Assembly: GCA_023266575.1 (NCBI GenBank)
Contig: JAHFPV010000007.1
Coordinates: 108,790 to 172,789, forward strand
Direction of reading: 5' to 3'
Source of the DNA: Sphingobium sp.
Lineage (GTDB): Bacteria > Pseudomonadota > Alphaproteobacteria > Sphingomonadales > Sphingomonadaceae
Length of the DNA: 64,000 bases
Shown: in pieces, positions 43,817 to 52,816 of the stretch
Position numbering within the stretch: position 1 is the stretch's first letter
How the letters are laid out: each line of letters opens with the position of its first letter
Made by a program: the position numbers and the translations under genes
Notes under the pieces: model-generated
What the model was told of the DNA's origin: nothing
The model's input: only the letters and a program-made list of their open reading frames with translations
Databases searched by the model: none

Positions 43817-45286
43817 GTGGCGCATTTCCCCGAAACGCCGTCCTTCACCGGATTCAACACGCCGTCGCGGACCGAGGCGGATATTGCCGATCTGGACATT
43901 GTCGGTGCGGTGCCGCCCGAACTGGATGGCGCTTTCTACCGGGTGCAGCCCGACCCGCAATTTCCGCCACGGCTGGGCGATGACATCGCCTTCAACGGCG
44001 ACGGGATGATCACCATGTTCCGCTTCCATGACGGCCGGGTCGATTTCCGCCAGCGCTGGGCGAAAACCGACAAATGGAAGCTGGAGCACGAGGCTGGACG
44101 CGGGCTGTTCGGCGCCTATCGCAATCCGCTGACCGACGACGAGTCCGTCAAGGGCCAGATACGCGGCACCGCCAACACCACCGCCTTCATCCATGGCGGC
44201 AAACTCTATGCGCTGAAAGAGGACAGCCCTGCGCTGGCGATGAACCCGGCGACGCTGGAGACGGACGGCTATACCCGCTTTGGCGGCGCGATGACGGGCC
44301 AGACCTTCACTGCTCACCCCAAGATTGACCCGGCGACCGGCGACATGATCGCCTTCGGCTATGCGGCCAAGGGGGTGCTGACCCGCGACATGACCTATTA
44401 TGTCGTGTCACCCGACGGGACGCTGAAACAGGAGCTTTGGTTCGAGCTGCCCTATTATGCGATGATGCATGATTTCGCGATCACGCCCGATTATGCGCTG
44501 TTCCATGTCGTCCCCAGCACGTCCAGTTGGGAACGGCTGGAACAGGGCTTGCCGCATTTTGGTTTCGACACGACGCTGCCCGTTTACCTGGGCGTCCTGC
44601 CGCGTCGCGCCGATGCGACTGCCGCCGACATACGCTGGTTCAAGCGCGACAATTGCTTTGCCAGCCATGTCATGAACGCCTTTCAGGAGGGGACGAAAAT
44701 CCATTTCGACACGCCTGAAGCGAAGAATAATATGTTCCCCTTCTTCCCCGACGTCCATGGCGCGCCGTTCAATCCGCAGGAGGCGGCGAGTTTCCTGACC
44801 CGATGGACGGTGAACATGGCGTCCAATGGCGATGATTTTGCAGGCACGCGGCGGCTGACCAACATGATGGGCGAATTTCCGCGCATCGACGATCGCTTTA
44901 CCGGGTTGCCCTATCGCTATGGCTGGATGCTCGTGATCGATCCCGCCCAGCCGGTCGAACTGAAGGGCGGCAGCGCGGGCGGCATGATCATGAACACGCT
45001 GGGCATGGTCGATCATGCGACGGGGCAGGAGCAAAAATGGTGGTGCGGGCCGGTCTCGTCCCTCCAGGAACCCTGCTTCATTCCGCGTTCGGCCGATGCG
45101 GCGGAGGGGGACGGGTGGATCGTCATGGTGTGCAACCGGTTGGCCGAACATCGGTCCGACCTGTTGCTGTTCGATGCGACCGACATCGCCAAGGGACCGA
45201 TCGCGCAGGTCCGTGTGCCGATCCGCCTGCGCTTTGGCCTGCATGGCAATTGGGCAAACGCCGACCAGATCGGACTGGCGGCGTAA
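43817..45286 (+). CDS. lignostilbene-alpha,beta-dioxygenase (carotenoid oxygenase family)
   Basis: A 489-aa seven-bladed-propeller iron dioxygenase. Counting from the GTG at 43817, the iron ligands of N. aromaticivorans NOV1 are at identical numbers: His167 (TAHPKI), His218 (MMHDFA), His284 (FASHVM) and His476 (GLHGNW). The stilbene-binding residues Phe59, Tyr101 and Lys134 also coincide. Such enzymes split 4-hydroxystilbenes such as lignostilbene into two benzaldehydes (vanillin). AGAGGA precedes the start. It is controlled by the divergent MarR gene and meets the leftward ligW operon, which carries an LdpA-like gene that could make the stilbene. Confidence 0.95.
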   Translation: MAHFPETPSFTGFNTPSRTEADIADLDIVGAVPPELDGAFYRVQPDPQFPPRLGDDIAFNGDGMITMFRFHDGRVDFRQRWAKTDKWKLEHEAGRGLFGAYRNPLTDDESVKGQIRGTANTTAFIHGGKLYALKEDSPALAMNPATLETDGYTRFGGAMTGQTFTAHPKIDPATGDMIAFGYAAKGVLTRDMTYYVVSPDGTLKQELWFELPYYAMMHDFAITPDYALFHVVPSTSSWERLEQGLPHFGFDTTLPVYLGVLPRRADATAADIRWFKRDNCFASHVMNAFQEGTKIHFDTPEAKNNMFPFFPDVHGAPFNPQEAASFLTRWTVNMASNGDDFAGTRRLTNMMGEFPRIDDRFTGLPYRYGWMLVIDPAQPVELKGGSAGGMIMNTLGMVDHATGQEQKWWCGPVSSLQEPCFIPRSADAAEGDGWIVMVCNRLAEHRSDLLLFDATDIAKGPIAQVRVPIRLRFGLHGNWANADQIGLAA

Positions 45287-45290
45287 AGCT

Positions 45291-46895
45291 TCAGACCGGC
45301 TCCCCCGCCGCACGGGCGCGGGGGAGCAGGCTGGCATGATCGCGCTCGACCCGGAACAGGATGATCAGCAGCAGGATGACGATGACCGGCGCGACCCAGT
45401 TGATCGCGAGGATCGCCCCGCCCAGATCGCCGCCGCGCGCGTCGCTGATCATGCCCACGACATAGGGACCAGTCCCCAGGCCGAAAATGGTCGAGACGAC
45501 GACATAGAGGCTGACGGTCAGCCCCCGCATCCGCGGCAACACCTGTTCGAACATCAACGCATAGATGGGTGGCATCCACATCGTCAGGATCAGGCTGTAG
45601 AGGGTGAAGCGCAGGTAGAAATCGCCTGCATCCGGGGCGCGATAGACCCACAGAGCGACGAACGGCGATACACCCATGGCGAACAGCGCCACCCATACCC
45701 GGCGCGACAGGCGATGCGCGCCGATACGGTCGGACAGGGGACCGGCGATCATCGGGCCGATGATGCCAAGCCCCGCCGAAAGCAGGCCGAACTGCATCCC
45801 CGTCACCGCTGGCGACAGGCCATAGGCCTTCATCAGGAAGGATGGGGTAAAGCCCATGACGCCATAGTTGATGACACATTGCAGCGCGCCCGCCGCGATG
45901 CAGAGAAGCAGCGAAGGCTTGCCGGTGATGACGGCGAAGGCCACCGGATCGCGCCGTTTGAGATTTTGCAGCAGGTTGGCGATGACGAAAGCGCCAAAGC
46001 CGATGACGCTCCACTGGACGACATGCGGGCTGACCGAAAATCCGCCGAGCAGCAAGGGCGGGCGCGGCGACACTATCTGCGCGCCGTGCATCGCGCCAAG
46101 CGAAGCGAGGATGATCAGCGCCAGCAAGCCGACATTGAGCGTCCATTCCCTGCCGCTGGCGCGCGCCTGTCGCAGGCTCAGCCAATGGACGCCCGGCGTC
46201 ACCGCCACCAGTACCGCGAAGCTGGCGCGGAAGGGGTGGGGATCGGGCGGGGTGGCGATACCGTCGATCGCGCCGCGCTGTGGCTCCTTCAGCCGCGCCA
46301 TCAACATGGCGATGATGAAACCGGGCGCGGCAGCGACGGCGAAAGCGAATTGCCAGCCTGCCAGCCCCAGCGGTGCGCCGCCACCGGCATAGCGCGCGCT
46401 CCACCATTGGGCCGCAACCCCGCCGATGATCAGCGATCCGCCAAGACCCATGGCGATGGCCGCCGCAATGACCGCCATGACCAGCCCGCGCCGCTGGTGG
46501 GGAAAATAATCATAGGCCAGGCTCGTACCGGCCGGTTGGGCCGCTGCCTCACCGATACCCACGGACAGGCGCGAAAGCATCAGGGTGAAGGAGCCCCCGG
46601 CAAAGGCGGCCCCGGCGGTGGCGATCGACCAGAAACTGATGCTGGTCGCCAGCAACCGCGTGCGTATCCAGCCATCGGCCAGCCGCCCCAAAGGCAGGGA
46701 GAAAAGCGCATAGAAGAGCGCGAACACCGTGCCGTAGAGCAGACCCATTTCCGCGTCGCCGATATGCAGGTCCGCCTTGATCGCGGGGGCCAATATGGCG
46801 AGGATATTGCGGTCGAGCAGGCTGACCATATTGGTCGCCGCCACCAGCGCCAGCGCATAATAGGCCGTCCTGCGCGGTGGCACTATGATGCTCAT
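45291..46895 (-). CDS. MFS transporter
   Basis: A 534-aa 12-helix carrier of the spinster-like/aromatic-acid-related MFS type: NMVSLLDRNILAILAPAIK in TM1 and GRLADGWIRTRLLA in the TM2-3 loop, then GIGEAAAQPAGTSLAYDYF in TM4-5. A longer central loop carries extra residues before TM7. It overlaps the ligW stop by 4 bases and is the last gene of the leftward operon, so it likely carries the aromatic acid handled by that operon across the inner membrane. Confidence 0.87.
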   Translation of the reverse strand: MSIIVPPRRTAYYALALVAATNMVSLLDRNILAILAPAIKADLHIGDAEMGLLYGTVFALFYALFSLPLGRLADGWIRTRLLATSISFWSIATAGAAFAGGSFTLMLSRLSVGIGEAAAQPAGTSLAYDYFPHQRRGLVMAVIAAAIAMGLGGSLIIGGVAAQWWSARYAGGGAPLGLAGWQFAFAVAAAPGFIIAMLMARLKEPQRGAIDGIATPPDPHPFRASFAVLVAVTPGVHWLSLRQARASGREWTLNVGLLALIILASLGAMHGAQIVSPRPPLLLGGFSVSPHVVQWSVIGFGAFVIANLLQNLKRRDPVAFAVITGKPSLLLCIAAGALQCVINYGVMGFTPSFLMKAYGLSPAVTGMQFGLLSAGLGIIGPMIAGPLSDRIGAHRLSRRVWVALFAMGVSPFVALWVYRAPDAGDFYLRFTLYSLILTMWMPPIYALMFEQVLPRMRGLTVSLYVVVSTIFGLGTGPYVVGMISDARGGDLGGAILAINWVAPVIVILLLIILFRVERDHASLLPRARAAGEPV

Positions 46896-47947
46896 AGGGC
46901 GAACAGGCGCTGGGCGTTGGTCTGCATCAGCTTGCGCTTGGCCGTGTCGGATATGTCGAGCAGGTCATGGGCGCGCACCTCGTCCGGCACATATTGATAG
47001 GGATAGTCCATCGCGTACAGCACCCGATCCTCCCCCAGCACTTTTTGCGCAAACTGGATCGCGGGTTCCCATGCCATGCCGCTGGTGGTGACGCTGACAT
47101 TGCTGCGCATATAGTCGTGGATCGTTTTTTTGAGCGGCTTCATCCGTTCATAGCGCTGCGACCGCACGCCCGCCTGATGCATATAATCCAGCCGATAGAG
47201 CCAATAGGGCAACGCCTCCCCCATATGGCCAACAACGATCTGGAGATCGGGATAGCGGTCGAAAATGCCGATGGTGATGAGGCGCAGCAGGTGCATCCCC
47301 GTCTCCACGCCAAAGCCGAAGATCGCGCCGTCCAGCCCCGCGTCCAGCATCGGCCCGATCATCGCGTCGGGCGGGGTCGATGGATGGATGTATAGCGGCT
47401 GGCCCACGTCAGTGAGCGCGCGGAAGATCGGATCGAATTTGGTATCGTCGAGATATTCGCCCTGGGTATGGCTGTTGACCATCACGCCCTTGAAGCCAAG
47501 ATCGCGCGCCCCGCGCCGGATTTCGGCGGCGGACCAGTCCGGGTCTTGCGGGGCGATGGAGGTCATGCCGACGAAGCGCGTGGGGTGGGCGGCGCAGCGG
47601 TCGGCGAGATGATCATTGGCGCGCGTCACCATCGCCTTGGCCTCTGCCATATCCAGCAGTGGCTGCACGCCGGGCGAGGTCAGCGAGAGGATGGCGACGT
47701 CGATCCCGGTCGCGTCCATGTCCGCCAGCCGCCGCTCGCCCAGGTCCAGCAGCCGGTCGACAATCTGCGTCGCGCGGGGCGATGGCGACTGGCCGTAAAA
47801 GCCCCAGAGCGACACCATGCCCCGGTCAGCGCTGCCATCGCGCACCATGCGCAGATAGGCGTCGATCTGCTCTCGCGTGGCAAAGGCTTCCTCGGTCGCG
47901 ATTCGCAGGTAGGCGCGGTCTCCGCCAATATTCAATGCGTGCGTCAT
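46892..47947 (-). CDS. ligW: 5-carboxyvanillate decarboxylase LigW
   Basis: A 351-aa amidohydrolase-superfamily decarboxylase. All residues I remember for LigW fall at the same numbers: manganese ligands Glu19 (RIATEEAF), His188 (YIHPS) and Asp314 (AMDYP), and the active-site residues Arg58, His241 and Arg252. LigW removes the carboxyl group of 5-carboxyvanillate, the product of biphenyl-type (5,5'-dehydrodivanillate) lignin catabolism, giving vanillate. It is 4 bases downstream of an aldehyde dehydrogenase. The upstream biphenyl genes (ligX, ligZ, ligY) are not in the window. Confidence 0.95.
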   Translation of the reverse strand: MTHALNIGGDRAYLRIATEEAFATREQIDAYLRMVRDGSADRGMVSLWGFYGQSPSPRATQIVDRLLDLGERRLADMDATGIDVAILSLTSPGVQPLLDMAEAKAMVTRANDHLADRCAAHPTRFVGMTSIAPQDPDWSAAEIRRGARDLGFKGVMVNSHTQGEYLDDTKFDPIFRALTDVGQPLYIHPSTPPDAMIGPMLDAGLDGAIFGFGVETGMHLLRLITIGIFDRYPDLQIVVGHMGEALPYWLYRLDYMHQAGVRSQRYERMKPLKKTIHDYMRSNVSVTTSGMAWEPAIQFAQKVLGEDRVLYAMDYPYQYVPDEVRAHDLLDISDTAKRKLMQTNAQRLFAL

Positions 47948-47950
47948 GGC

Positions 47951-49378
47951 TTATCCTTCGTGGATGGCTTTGGTGACGAGGCAGGCGTCAATGCCTTCCG
48001 GCCCGTCCTCCGCGCCATGGCCCGACCATTTGACCCCGCCAAAGGGCGAGTCCGACCCGCCGATCATCGCGGTGTTGATTCCCACCATCCCCGCCTCGAT
48101 CGCGCGCGCGACCCGGCGCTGGCGCGCGGTATCGCTGGTCCAGGCATAGGCGGCCAGCCCATAAGGCAGGCGATTGGCCTCAGCAATCATCGCAGCTTCG
48201 TCGGCGAAACTGTTGATAAGCGCTACCGGTCCGAAGGGTTCTTCGTTCATGATCGCGGCGGTCAGCGGCGTGGCGGACAGGACAGTAGGCGCATAGAAAT
48301 AGCCCGCATTGCCGATCCGCGCACCACCAGTTTCGAGGCGCGCACCCTTCTCCACCGCGTCACCGATCAGCCGGTCCATCGCGTCGAGCCGCCGGGCGTT
48401 CGCCATCGGCCCCATGATGCTGCCATCGACCAGACCATCACCAACGACGATCTTCTCCGCCCGCTCGACAAAGCCTGTCAGGAACCGCTCATAAACCCCT
48501 GATTCCACAATGAAGCGGGTTGGCGACACGCAAACCTGTCCCGCATTGCGATATTTGCCCGCCACCACCGTATCGAGCGCGCGGTTGAGATCGGCATCGT
48601 TGAAGATCAGCACCGGGCCATGACCGCCCAGTTCCATCGTCGTGCGCTTGCAATCCTCCGCCGCCAGCTTGGCCAGATGCTTGCCCACGCTGGTGGAACC
48701 GGTGAAGCTCATCTTGCGGATGATGGGGGAGGAGAGGAGATGTCGGGACACTTCGTCCGGCACGCCGAACACCGCCTGCGCGACATCGCCCGGCAGACCT
48801 GCGTCAAGCAGGCATTGCAAGATACCCAGCGCCGACGCCGGGGTTTCCTCCGCCGCCTTCAGGATCACCGAGCATCCCGCCGCGATCGGCGCGCCCAGTT
48901 TCCGCCCCGGATTGCCGAGCGGGAAATTCCAGGGCGCAAAGGCGGCGACCGGGCCGACCGGCTCCTTCGTCACGGTCGATCGCTGGCCGGCCGGGCGCAC
49001 CAGCGCGCGGCCATAGAGGCGGAAGGTTTCACCCGCGTAGAAATTGAACAGGCCGACATTCATCATCACTTCGATGCGCGCTTCGGCCAGCGTCTTGCCC
49101 TGTTCCAGCGTGGCGATGCGGGCAAGCTGCTCCTGCCGCTCGACCATCAGCCGCGCCGCGCCCTGCAACACTGCTGCGCGCTCCTGCGGCGTCGAGTCAC
49201 GCCAACGCAGGAAGCCGCGCTGCGCCGCCGCCAGCGCCGAGTCCAGATCCGCCGCGTCGGCCAGCGGCAATGCGGCCAGCGTCTCGCCCGTGGCGGGGTT
49301 GACGACGCTGTGCGTGCGCCGTCCCCCGCCAGCAACGCGCTGGCCATCTATCATCAGATATAGCTCTGGATAGGTCAT
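47951..49378 (-). CDS. NAD(P)-dependent aldehyde dehydrogenase
   Basis: A 475-aa ALDH of the succinate-semialdehyde dehydrogenase-like subgroup. It shows PWNFPLGNPGRKLGAPIAAG, FTGSTSVGKHLAK, general-base Glu in MELGGHGPVLIF and catalytic Cys in NAGQVCVSPTR. In the operon with an LdpA-like protein and LigW, an aryl-aldehyde substrate such as vanillin or 5-formylvanillate (giving 5-carboxyvanillate for LigW) would make sense, but the sequence alone does not show it. Confidence 0.9.
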   Translation of the reverse strand: MTYPELYLMIDGQRVAGGGRRTHSVVNPATGETLAALPLADAADLDSALAAAQRGFLRWRDSTPQERAAVLQGAARLMVERQEQLARIATLEQGKTLAEARIEVMMNVGLFNFYAGETFRLYGRALVRPAGQRSTVTKEPVGPVAAFAPWNFPLGNPGRKLGAPIAAGCSVILKAAEETPASALGILQCLLDAGLPGDVAQAVFGVPDEVSRHLLSSPIIRKMSFTGSTSVGKHLAKLAAEDCKRTTMELGGHGPVLIFNDADLNRALDTVVAGKYRNAGQVCVSPTRFIVESGVYERFLTGFVERAEKIVVGDGLVDGSIMGPMANARRLDAMDRLIGDAVEKGARLETGGARIGNAGYFYAPTVLSATPLTAAIMNEEPFGPVALINSFADEAAMIAEANRLPYGLAAYAWTSDTARQRRVARAIEAGMVGINTAMIGGSDSPFGGVKWSGHGAEDGPEGIDACLVTKAIHEG

Positions 49379-49383
49379 GGGGG

Positions 49384-50142
49384 TCAGACGCTCACAGCTT
49401 CACGGGCAGCGCGTTCACGATCGATGTCGCCCTGCCAGCGTTCCGCAACGATCTCTTCGCCGGTCACCGGATGCTTCATGTGGAAGGGGACGACCTTGTG
49501 CGTCGGCCACAGCCAGGCATCCTCGATCAGCGCGTCGGGACCGGTCGGGTCGGCGGGATAGATGTCCTTGGGGAAGGGGACATATTCCGGCCTTGTATTG
49601 GCCCAGCCAGTGTCAAAATCGGCGTGCCATTGCGGCAGATAGTTCAGGATCGCGATGCGCCAGATACCGTCCACCTTCCTGTAGGTGTTTTCATAGATGC
49701 CGCCTTCCCACCATTGACGCGGCCCCAGCATCGGGTTGGACGGGTCGCAATGATCCTTGTGCCGCCCCGCCTGCATCATCGATCGGGCGCGGGCATGGGC
49801 GGTGACTCCATCTTCGGCAATATCGACAATGTCCTGCAACTGCGGATGATCGAGCAGGAAGCCATCGATCGGCCCGTTGGTGCCATGGGTAAAGCGCTTC
49901 TGGAACCGATCGACATAGAGGCGGCGTATCCCCTCCTTGCCACGCCAGATGCCGCCGAAGAAGCGCACCTCACCATCGTCGGTGAACAGATCCACCGTCT
50001 CGTTGTAGAGGCATTTGTCGATCAGATAGCCGTAGAGATATTGCAGCTTGCGCACGTCCAGCTCATCCTCGCGCCGTTGCAGGCGGCTGGACAGGCTGGC
50101 GACGCTCTGTTCGAGTTTGGCGATACGATCTATGTCAGACAT
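49384..50142 (-). CDS. SnoaL/NTF2-fold protein, LdpA-type diarylpropane lyase candidate
   Basis: A 252-aa protein. An N-terminal helix (IAKLEQSVASLSSRLQRRED) precedes the SnoaL_4 cone fold: LQYLYGYLIDKCLYNETVDL, FTDDGEVRFFGGIWRGKEGI, then YENTYRKVDGIWRIAILNYL. A long C-terminal tail (TGWANTRPEYVPFPKDIYPA) is added. Sphingomonads use an NTF2-fold enzyme, LdpA, for cofactor-free loss of formaldehyde from 1,2-diguaiacylpropane-1,3-diol, giving lignostilbene. The size, extra tail and a lignostilbene dioxygenase 4 kb away fit. Equivalence to LdpA is my inference. The GGGAGAG ribosome site supports the start at 50142. Confidence 0.75.
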   Translation of the reverse strand: MSDIDRIAKLEQSVASLSSRLQRREDELDVRKLQYLYGYLIDKCLYNETVDLFTDDGEVRFFGGIWRGKEGIRRLYVDRFQKRFTHGTNGPIDGFLLDHPQLQDIVDIAEDGVTAHARARSMMQAGRHKDHCDPSNPMLGPRQWWEGGIYENTYRKVDGIWRIAILNYLPQWHADFDTGWANTRPEYVPFPKDIYPADPTGPDALIEDAWLWPTHKVVPFHMKHPVTGEEIVAERWQGDIDRERAAREAVSV

Positions 50143-50156
50143 TCCACTCTCCCTAT

Positions 50157-50180
50157 TGTATAGGATACTTACATAAATTC
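50157..50180. promoter_or_regulatory. GTATAG-N3-ACTTACA element, copy 1
   Basis: GTATAGGATACTTACATAAA sits in the 44-bp gap between the MFS gene and the LdpA-like gene. A second, inverted copy (GTATAGTTCACTTACAAATT read on the minus strand) is at 51659-51679 upstream of the MFS gene. Shared text GTATAG-N3-ACTTACA suggests binding by one regulator. Confidence 0.4.
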
Positions 50181-50186
50181 TACCTG

Positions 50187-51602
50187 TCAGGCAGTCTGGG
50201 CAGCGATCCGCTCCACCTCTTCGCGATAGGGAGGGATGGCCCGGACCATGCAGAGCGTGGCGATGGGCAGCAGCACGCTGGCCGTCATCACCAGCGCCTT
50301 CCACAATTGGGTCGGGTCGCCGACCAGATAGTCCTGCACCAGCCCGACCAGGAAGCTGCCCATCGCGCCGAAGAAGGTGAACATGAACAGGTAGATCGCC
50401 GTCACCTGCCCCCGCATGGCGTTGGGGGCGACCCGCTGGATCGCGGCATTTTGCGGCACGGCGCCTGCCATGCCGAACATCGCGCCGACGCTCGACACCG
50501 CCAGCGACGCATAGCCATTGGGCATCAGCGGCGCGAGGATGGCGCAGACGGTGACGCAGCCAAAGAAGATCGCGGCAGCCCGCACATTGGCGTCGGCATG
50601 GCGCTTGGCCAGCCATTCGACGAACACCCCGCCCAGCAGCAGGCCGAGCAGCGAGGCGACCAATGTCATCGACCCCATGACCGCGCCGATCTGCGCCTCG
50701 TTCCAGCCATAGGTGCGGATCATGAACGGCACGCGCCAGAATTGCAGGCCGAATACCTCGATCGCGCTCAGCGCCAGTCCCGCAAACAAAGGATAATAGA
50801 CCCGCCGCTTGGCGTGGATCGCCTTGGCCGCGTCCAGCCCGGTAAATGTCAGGATGCGGCGGCCCAGCGACGCGCGGTCTGGCGGGGTGATGCTATCGGG
50901 CGACGCCGCCTGACGCGGCGGTTCCCTGACGGTCAGGAACAGCAAAGCGACCAGTAGCGCGGGCAGGCCTAGCCAGATCATCAGCCATTGCCAGCCCAAT
51001 ATGGTAAGGCCGCCATGGACCGTCGGCGCCCATCCGGCCGCCACGCCGATCAGCATACCGCCGATGATAGGCCCGAGCGTCGTGCCGCCGATGAAGCCGA
51101 ATTGTAGCAAAGCAAAGGCGCGGGTCAGGATGCGCGGCGGAAATGCGTCGGCCAGCAGCGAATAGGATGCAGGCGCATGGGCCGATCCGCCCGCCGCCAG
51201 GAAAACTCGCGTGCCGACAAACTGGGTGAAGCTCTGCGCGATGCCGCCCAGCGCAGTGATGACCCCGATCGCCGCGACCCCGCCCGCCAGCACGAATTTG
51301 CGCGGGAAAACATCGGCCAGCCGCGCCAGCGGGATGCCCACGAACAGATAGCAGATGATGCTCGCTGGTCCCGCCAGAAAGCCAAGCTGCGAATCGGACA
51401 GGCCGAAATCCGCCTTGATCCGTTCCGCCAGCATCGCGAACACGACCTGTTCGAAAAAGGTCACGAAGGTCGCTAGGATGATGACGAACAAGGCCCAATA
51501 GGCCGCCGCCATGGAGTAAGACGGCGCAGCAGCGTCCGTGACCGGGCGCGCCTGGTCCACCCACCGACTCTCGGTCGCGATCGGCGCAGGTGCCAGGGCC
51601 AC
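50187..51602 (-). CDS. MFS transporter
   Basis: A 471-aa carrier of spinster-like type with FFEQVVFAMLAERIKADFGL in TM1, GIPLARLADVFPRKFVLAGG after TM2 and GTRVFLAAGGSAHAPASYSL in TM4. The start is taken as GTG at 51602 because AGGAGAAGG lies just before it; the frame opens further upstream into the promoter. It heads the leftward operon MFS, LdpA-like, ALDH, ligW, MFS. It is a probable inner-membrane importer of an aromatic dimer or acid. Confidence 0.86.
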   Translation of the reverse strand: MALAPAPIATESRWVDQARPVTDAAAPSYSMAAAYWALFVIILATFVTFFEQVVFAMLAERIKADFGLSDSQLGFLAGPASIICYLFVGIPLARLADVFPRKFVLAGGVAAIGVITALGGIAQSFTQFVGTRVFLAAGGSAHAPASYSLLADAFPPRILTRAFALLQFGFIGGTTLGPIIGGMLIGVAAGWAPTVHGGLTILGWQWLMIWLGLPALLVALLFLTVREPPRQAASPDSITPPDRASLGRRILTFTGLDAAKAIHAKRRVYYPLFAGLALSAIEVFGLQFWRVPFMIRTYGWNEAQIGAVMGSMTLVASLLGLLLGGVFVEWLAKRHADANVRAAAIFFGCVTVCAILAPLMPNGYASLAVSSVGAMFGMAGAVPQNAAIQRVAPNAMRGQVTAIYLFMFTFFGAMGSFLVGLVQDYLVGDPTQLWKALVMTASVLLPIATLCMVRAIPPYREEVERIAAQTA

Positions 51603-51658
51603 AAGCCTTCTCCTCTTCCTCGCCTGCCCCTGTTGCCGGGGCGATATTTCGGCTTGGC

Positions 51659-51679
51659 GAATTTGTAAGTGAACTATAC
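51659..51679. promoter_or_regulatory. GTATAG-N3-ACTTACA element, copy 2
   Basis: Read on the minus strand: GTATAGTTCACTTACAAATT. It lies in the 134-bp divergent region between the MFS-headed operon and the LigD/O-type SDR and matches copy 1 at 50157-50180. It is a likely operator for both directions. Confidence 0.4.
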
Positions 51680-51736
51680 GAATATGGCGAGAGTAAAAAT
51701 TCACGACCGTTAGAAATATGAATGAGGGAGAGAGCG

Positions 51737-52639
51737 ATGCTGAACTTTGAAGGGCGAACCGCTTTTGTGACCGGGGGTGCCAATGGCATCGGCCTGGGGC
51801 TGGCCCGTGCCTTGCTGGCGCGGGGCGCGAAGGTGGCGATCGCCGATATCCGCGAGGATGCGATTGATGCGGCGCTCAGGACGCTCGATAATCAGCATGT
51901 CATCGGCATCCCGCTCGACGTCGCGTCGCGTGGCGGCTTCGCCGACGCGGCGGAGGAGGCGGAGCGCGCGCTTGGTCCGGTCAGCCTGTTGTTCAACAAT
52001 GCCGGGATCAACCTGTTCCAGACGATCGACGAATCCAGCTATGACGATTGGGACTGGGTGATGGGGGTCAATCTGCATGGCGTCATCAACGGCGTCATGA
52101 CCTTTGCTCCTCGCATGAAGGCGGCGGGGTTGGGCGGCTATATCGTCAACACGGCATCAATGGCCAGCTTCCTGTGCGGCGGCGCGCCGGGCATCTACAA
52201 CACCACCAAATTCGCGGTCCGGGGCATGAGCGAATCCCTGCGCTACAGCCTGGCCCCGCACAATATCGGCGTGTCCGTGCTATGCCCCGGTCTGGTCAAA
52301 AGCCACATCTACGCCAGCGACGAAGTGCGCCCGGCGACGCTGAGCGATAACGCAAAGCCGGTGGACAGCAATGCCGTGGCGCGACTGGCCCAGATCCACG
52401 AATTTGGCATGGAACCAGACGTGATCGCCGCGCGGACATTGGACGCGATGCAGGAAAACCGCTTCCACATCTTCCCGCACCCCGAATTTGAGGATGAGTT
52501 GCGCACCGTGTTCGACGAGATCCTCGCCGACTTCCGCCCTTATCCGGCCGACGCAGGCCACGACCAGCGCGTCGGGTTCGAGAAGATGCGGCGGGAGAGT
52601 TACGCCAAGGCGAGACAGGCCGCGCGCGAGAGGACTTAG
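51737..52639 (+). CDS. SDR, LigD/LigO-type C-alpha dehydrogenase candidate
   Basis: A 300-aa SDR with TGGANGIG, NNAGIN, catalytic Ser in NTASMASFLCGG and YNTTK. SYDDWDWVMGVNLHGVINGV, LCPGLVKSHIYASDEVRPA and IFPHPEFEDELRTVFDEIL follow the pattern of SYK-6 LigD and LigO, which oxidise the alpha-R alcohol of beta-aryl-ether dimers. The second ATG (51737) is used because GGGAGAG precedes it. With the LigL/N-like SDR at 31625 the window may hold both stereospecificities. It is divergent from the ligW operon. Confidence 0.8.
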   Translation: MLNFEGRTAFVTGGANGIGLGLARALLARGAKVAIADIREDAIDAALRTLDNQHVIGIPLDVASRGGFADAAEEAERALGPVSLLFNNAGINLFQTIDESSYDDWDWVMGVNLHGVINGVMTFAPRMKAAGLGGYIVNTASMASFLCGGAPGIYNTTKFAVRGMSESLRYSLAPHNIGVSVLCPGLVKSHIYASDEVRPATLSDNAKPVDSNAVARLAQIHEFGMEPDVIAARTLDAMQENRFHIFPHPEFEDELRTVFDEILADFRPYPADAGHDQRVGFEKMRRESYAKARQAARERT

Positions 52640-52671
52640 GACTTGATGACTTTAGGTTGAAATCCCCAACC

Positions 52672-52740
52672 TCCGTTCGTTTCGAGCGAAGTCGAGAAAC
52701 GGTGGCGCAGGGTTTCTCGACTTCGCTCGAAACGAACGGA
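52672..52740. repeat. 29-bp perfect inverted repeat (REP-like), copy 1
   Basis: Arms 52672-52700 and 52712-52740 are perfect 29-base complements around an 11-base loop. The core is TTCGAGCGAAGTCGAGAAAC. A second copy is at 55186-55252. From memory this sequence is scattered through sphingomonad genomes. It follows the SDR and could also serve as a hairpin terminator or mRNA stabiliser. Confidence 0.92.
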
Positions 52741-52816
52741 CCAAGGTAAAGGCCTTGGGAACAGAGCTATCCTCTGCCTTCACCGAGGAGCAGTGTGCGT
52801 GGGTCAAGCGCCTGCT

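Noticed and set aside
45015-46997. A 660-codon open frame on the plus strand
   Set aside because: Antisense to an MFS transporter with 12 clear helices; the product is Gln/Arg/Asp-rich with no fold signal.
52672-52740. CRISPR or integron-type repeat
   Set aside because: Only two dispersed copies with hairpin symmetry and no regular spacers; it fits a REP-like element.
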